Source: a virus. Taken from it: a stretch of 56,293 nucleotides of DNA. Of the stretch, positions 55,599 through 56,293 are shown piece by piece (within the stretch, counting starts at the first letter, position 1; each line of letters begins with the position of its first letter). The translations under genes and the position numbers were made by a program. The stretch covers positions 1-56,293 of the IMG/VR virus record IMGVR_UViG_3300037517_000147; one strand, given 5' to 3'. The notes under the pieces are model-generated. The model was not told where the DNA came from. It was given only the letters and a program-made list of their open reading frames with translations, and did not search any database.

Positions 55599-55623
55599 GA
55601 GATTCTCCAAAAAGGTTATGGGT

Positions 55624-55647
55624 GCGTCCCACGGGGTCGTGGAACGC
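55624..55647 (-). promoter_or_regulatory. Leader hairpin, CCAYG-N4-CGTGG family
   Basis: Arms 55624-55633 and 55638-55647 (GCGT-C-CCACG with CGTGG-A-ACGC), nine of ten pairs, transcript loop ACCC. It lies in the short gap between the first and second genes of the rightmost operon and ends 25 nt before the ATG at 55598. Confidence 0.85.
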
Positions 55648-55660
55648 TGTTTTGCTGTGG

Positions 55661-55984
55661 TCAGAGGATGTCGTAGCCGGTGCAGAACTTGAACATCTGC
55701 ACCTCGTCCATCGGCTCGGTGATGGTCAGCCCATCGAACTCGTTGTCGATGTCACCGAACTCGTCGTGCCCGTAGTCAGGGTCGATGGTGAGCAGGTTTT
55801 GATTGTGGTATGCGTCAGCACGGAACTCCGTGCGCATGTAGTCGTCCACGCCTTGGTGGGTTTGTGGTTTGGCCTTTGCAGATGAAAGGCGCAAGGTCTT
55901 GCGCACTGCGCGGGGGTAGCACTTGTGATGTTCTGTTGCGTCAACAGATGATGTTTTAACTGAAGGTACGAAGCCAAGGATCAT
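55661..55984 (-). CDS. First early protein, unknown function
   Basis: A 107-residue protein, the first gene of the rightmost early operon. The N-terminus is basic (KCYPRAVRKTLRLSSAKAKP) and the C-terminus acidic (DPDYGHDEFGDIDNEFDGLT, TEPMDEVQMFKFCTGYDIL). GGAGG lies six bases before the ATG. The strong promoter and ribosome site imply high early expression, as for host-takeover proteins. No similarity is recognised. Confidence 0.75.
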   Translation of the reverse strand: MILGFVPSVKTSSVDATEHHKCYPRAVRKTLRLSSAKAKPQTHQGVDDYMRTEFRADAYHNQNLLTIDPDYGHDEFGDIDNEFDGLTITEPMDEVQMFKFCTGYDIL

Positions 55985-56018
55985 GATTTCCTCCGTGATT
56001 GCAATGGTGGTGAATGAA

Positions 56019-56036
56019 TTCCACGTGGTCGTGGAA
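56019..56036 (-). promoter_or_regulatory. Leader hairpin, CCAYG-N4-CGTGG family
   Basis: Arms TTCCACG (56019-56025) and CGTGGAA (56030-56036), 7 bp perfect, transcript loop ACCA, preceded on the transcript by CTAGCG as in the copy at 46664. It lies about 37 nt after the predicted transcription start and ends 34 nt before the ATG of the first early gene. Confidence 0.85.
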
Positions 56037-56079
56037 CGCTAGATAAGCCGGTTCAATGGGTCTTTCCCGACTTGCTTCT

Positions 56080-56109
56080 ATTGTAACCTAACTTGACTTA
56101 TAAGTCAAG
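56080..56109 (-). promoter_or_regulatory. Early promoter 1 with operator palindrome
   Basis: On the - strand: -35 TTGACT (56108-56103), 17-base spacer, -10 TACAAT (56085-56080). The -35 box lies inside CTTGACTTATAAGTCAAG (56092-56109), a perfect 18-bp palindrome. An AAACCTG lies upstream of the -35 box here and at promoter 2. It drives the rightmost operon, leftward. Confidence 0.88.
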
Positions 56110-56159
56110 GGCTTGCGCAGGTTTCTTTGGCAGGGGTGCTGTGGAGGTGGGGGAGTCTT

Positions 56160-56186
56160 GTTCTACATGTTCTACGTGTTCTAATT
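56160..56186. repeat. Three tandem 9-bp GTTCTA repeats
   Basis: GTTCTACAT (56160-56168), GTTCTACGT (56169-56177) and GTTCTAATT (56178-56186), followed by TAGAAC in inverse orientation at about 56193-56198. The spacing of 9 bp is near one helical turn. The repeats border a very A/T-rich stretch, an arrangement seen at iteron-type origins and at multi-site operators. Confidence 0.7.
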
Positions 56187-56293
56187 TACATATAGAACCG
56201 AGAAATGGGCTGAAATGTAGGTCGAAGGTTTAGGTTTTGGTGTGTTTTGATATAGATATATATAAATAAATTAAATATTATTATGTATATGTT

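Larger units (their letters stand above)
55985..56293. other. Non-coding right-end region
   Basis: This 309-base stretch has no gene. From left to right it holds the leader hairpin (56019-56036), early promoter 1 with its palindrome (56080-56109), a G-rich stretch (56131-56156), three GTTCTA repeats (56160-56186) and a strongly A/T-rich end (56240-56293). If the genome is circular this would separate early and late genes and could hold a replication origin or the left-facing promoter only. Confidence 0.7.

Noticed and set aside
1-56293. tRNA genes, integrase, transposase or insertion sequence
   Set aside because: No cloverleaf with a GTTCRANNC arm was noticed in the gaps, and no recombinase motifs or terminal inverted repeats with transposase-like frames were found by reading; a tRNAscan run would be decisive.

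Overview
The window is most of a tailed-phage genome of the short-tailed (podovirus-like) type. It carries a Mu gpT-like HK97-fold capsid protein, a scaffold, P22 gp4-like and gp10-like neck/tail proteins, an adaptor, very large internal (ejection) proteins and a family A DNA polymerase. There is no tape-measure protein, contractile sheath, integrase, phage RNA polymerase or tRNA gene. Terminases and the body of the portal are missing and should lie just beyond the left edge, or across the right edge if the molecule is circular. The family set resembles environmental (aquatic) podoviruses. The strong AAGGAG-type ribosome sites and sigma70-like promoters fit a proteobacterial host, but the host itself is inference.

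Left arm, 1-35429, all on the + strand, late genes: portal C-terminus, a GroES-like co-chaperonin, scaffold, major capsid protein and a terminator/structured leader (4077-4200). Then come small virion proteins, a glycosyltransferase and a run of very small basic Gly-Gly proteins (5741-7815). These are followed by neck and adaptor proteins (7815-10296), tail fibre genes including a tandemly duplicated three-gene cassette (14667-16539), a holin/lysozyme pair (17958-18961), the gp10-like tail protein, and a cupin and a GNAT gene. Giant internal virion proteins of 535, 1147 and 2419 residues end the arm; the largest carries a HELVH zinc-protease signature.

Right arm, 55984-35426, all on the - strand, early and replication genes. 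Transcription appears to start at two near-identical promoters (56080-56108 and 54132-54160), each with a CTTGAC-N6-GTCAAG palindrome over its -35 box. The first serves seven small proteins of the kind often used in host takeover. The second serves a DUF3150-like / MoxR AAA+ / VWA-metallopeptidase group, then nucleases (VRR-NUC, RecB/Cas4-like, possible HNH), DNA polymerase A with Leu at the position 762 equivalent, a SNF2-type helicase, a candidate ssDNA-binding protein, a small helix-turn-helix protein and a primase-helicase. The two arms converge with a 4-nt overlap of stop codons at 35426-35429.

The most unusual structure not explained by genes is a family of hairpins with the core CCAYG-N4-CGTGG. 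Five copies lie 24-34 nt upstream of start codons at early block boundaries. With the twin promoters they suggest a dedicated early regulatory scheme, with the small HTH protein at 38524-38835 as a candidate regulator.
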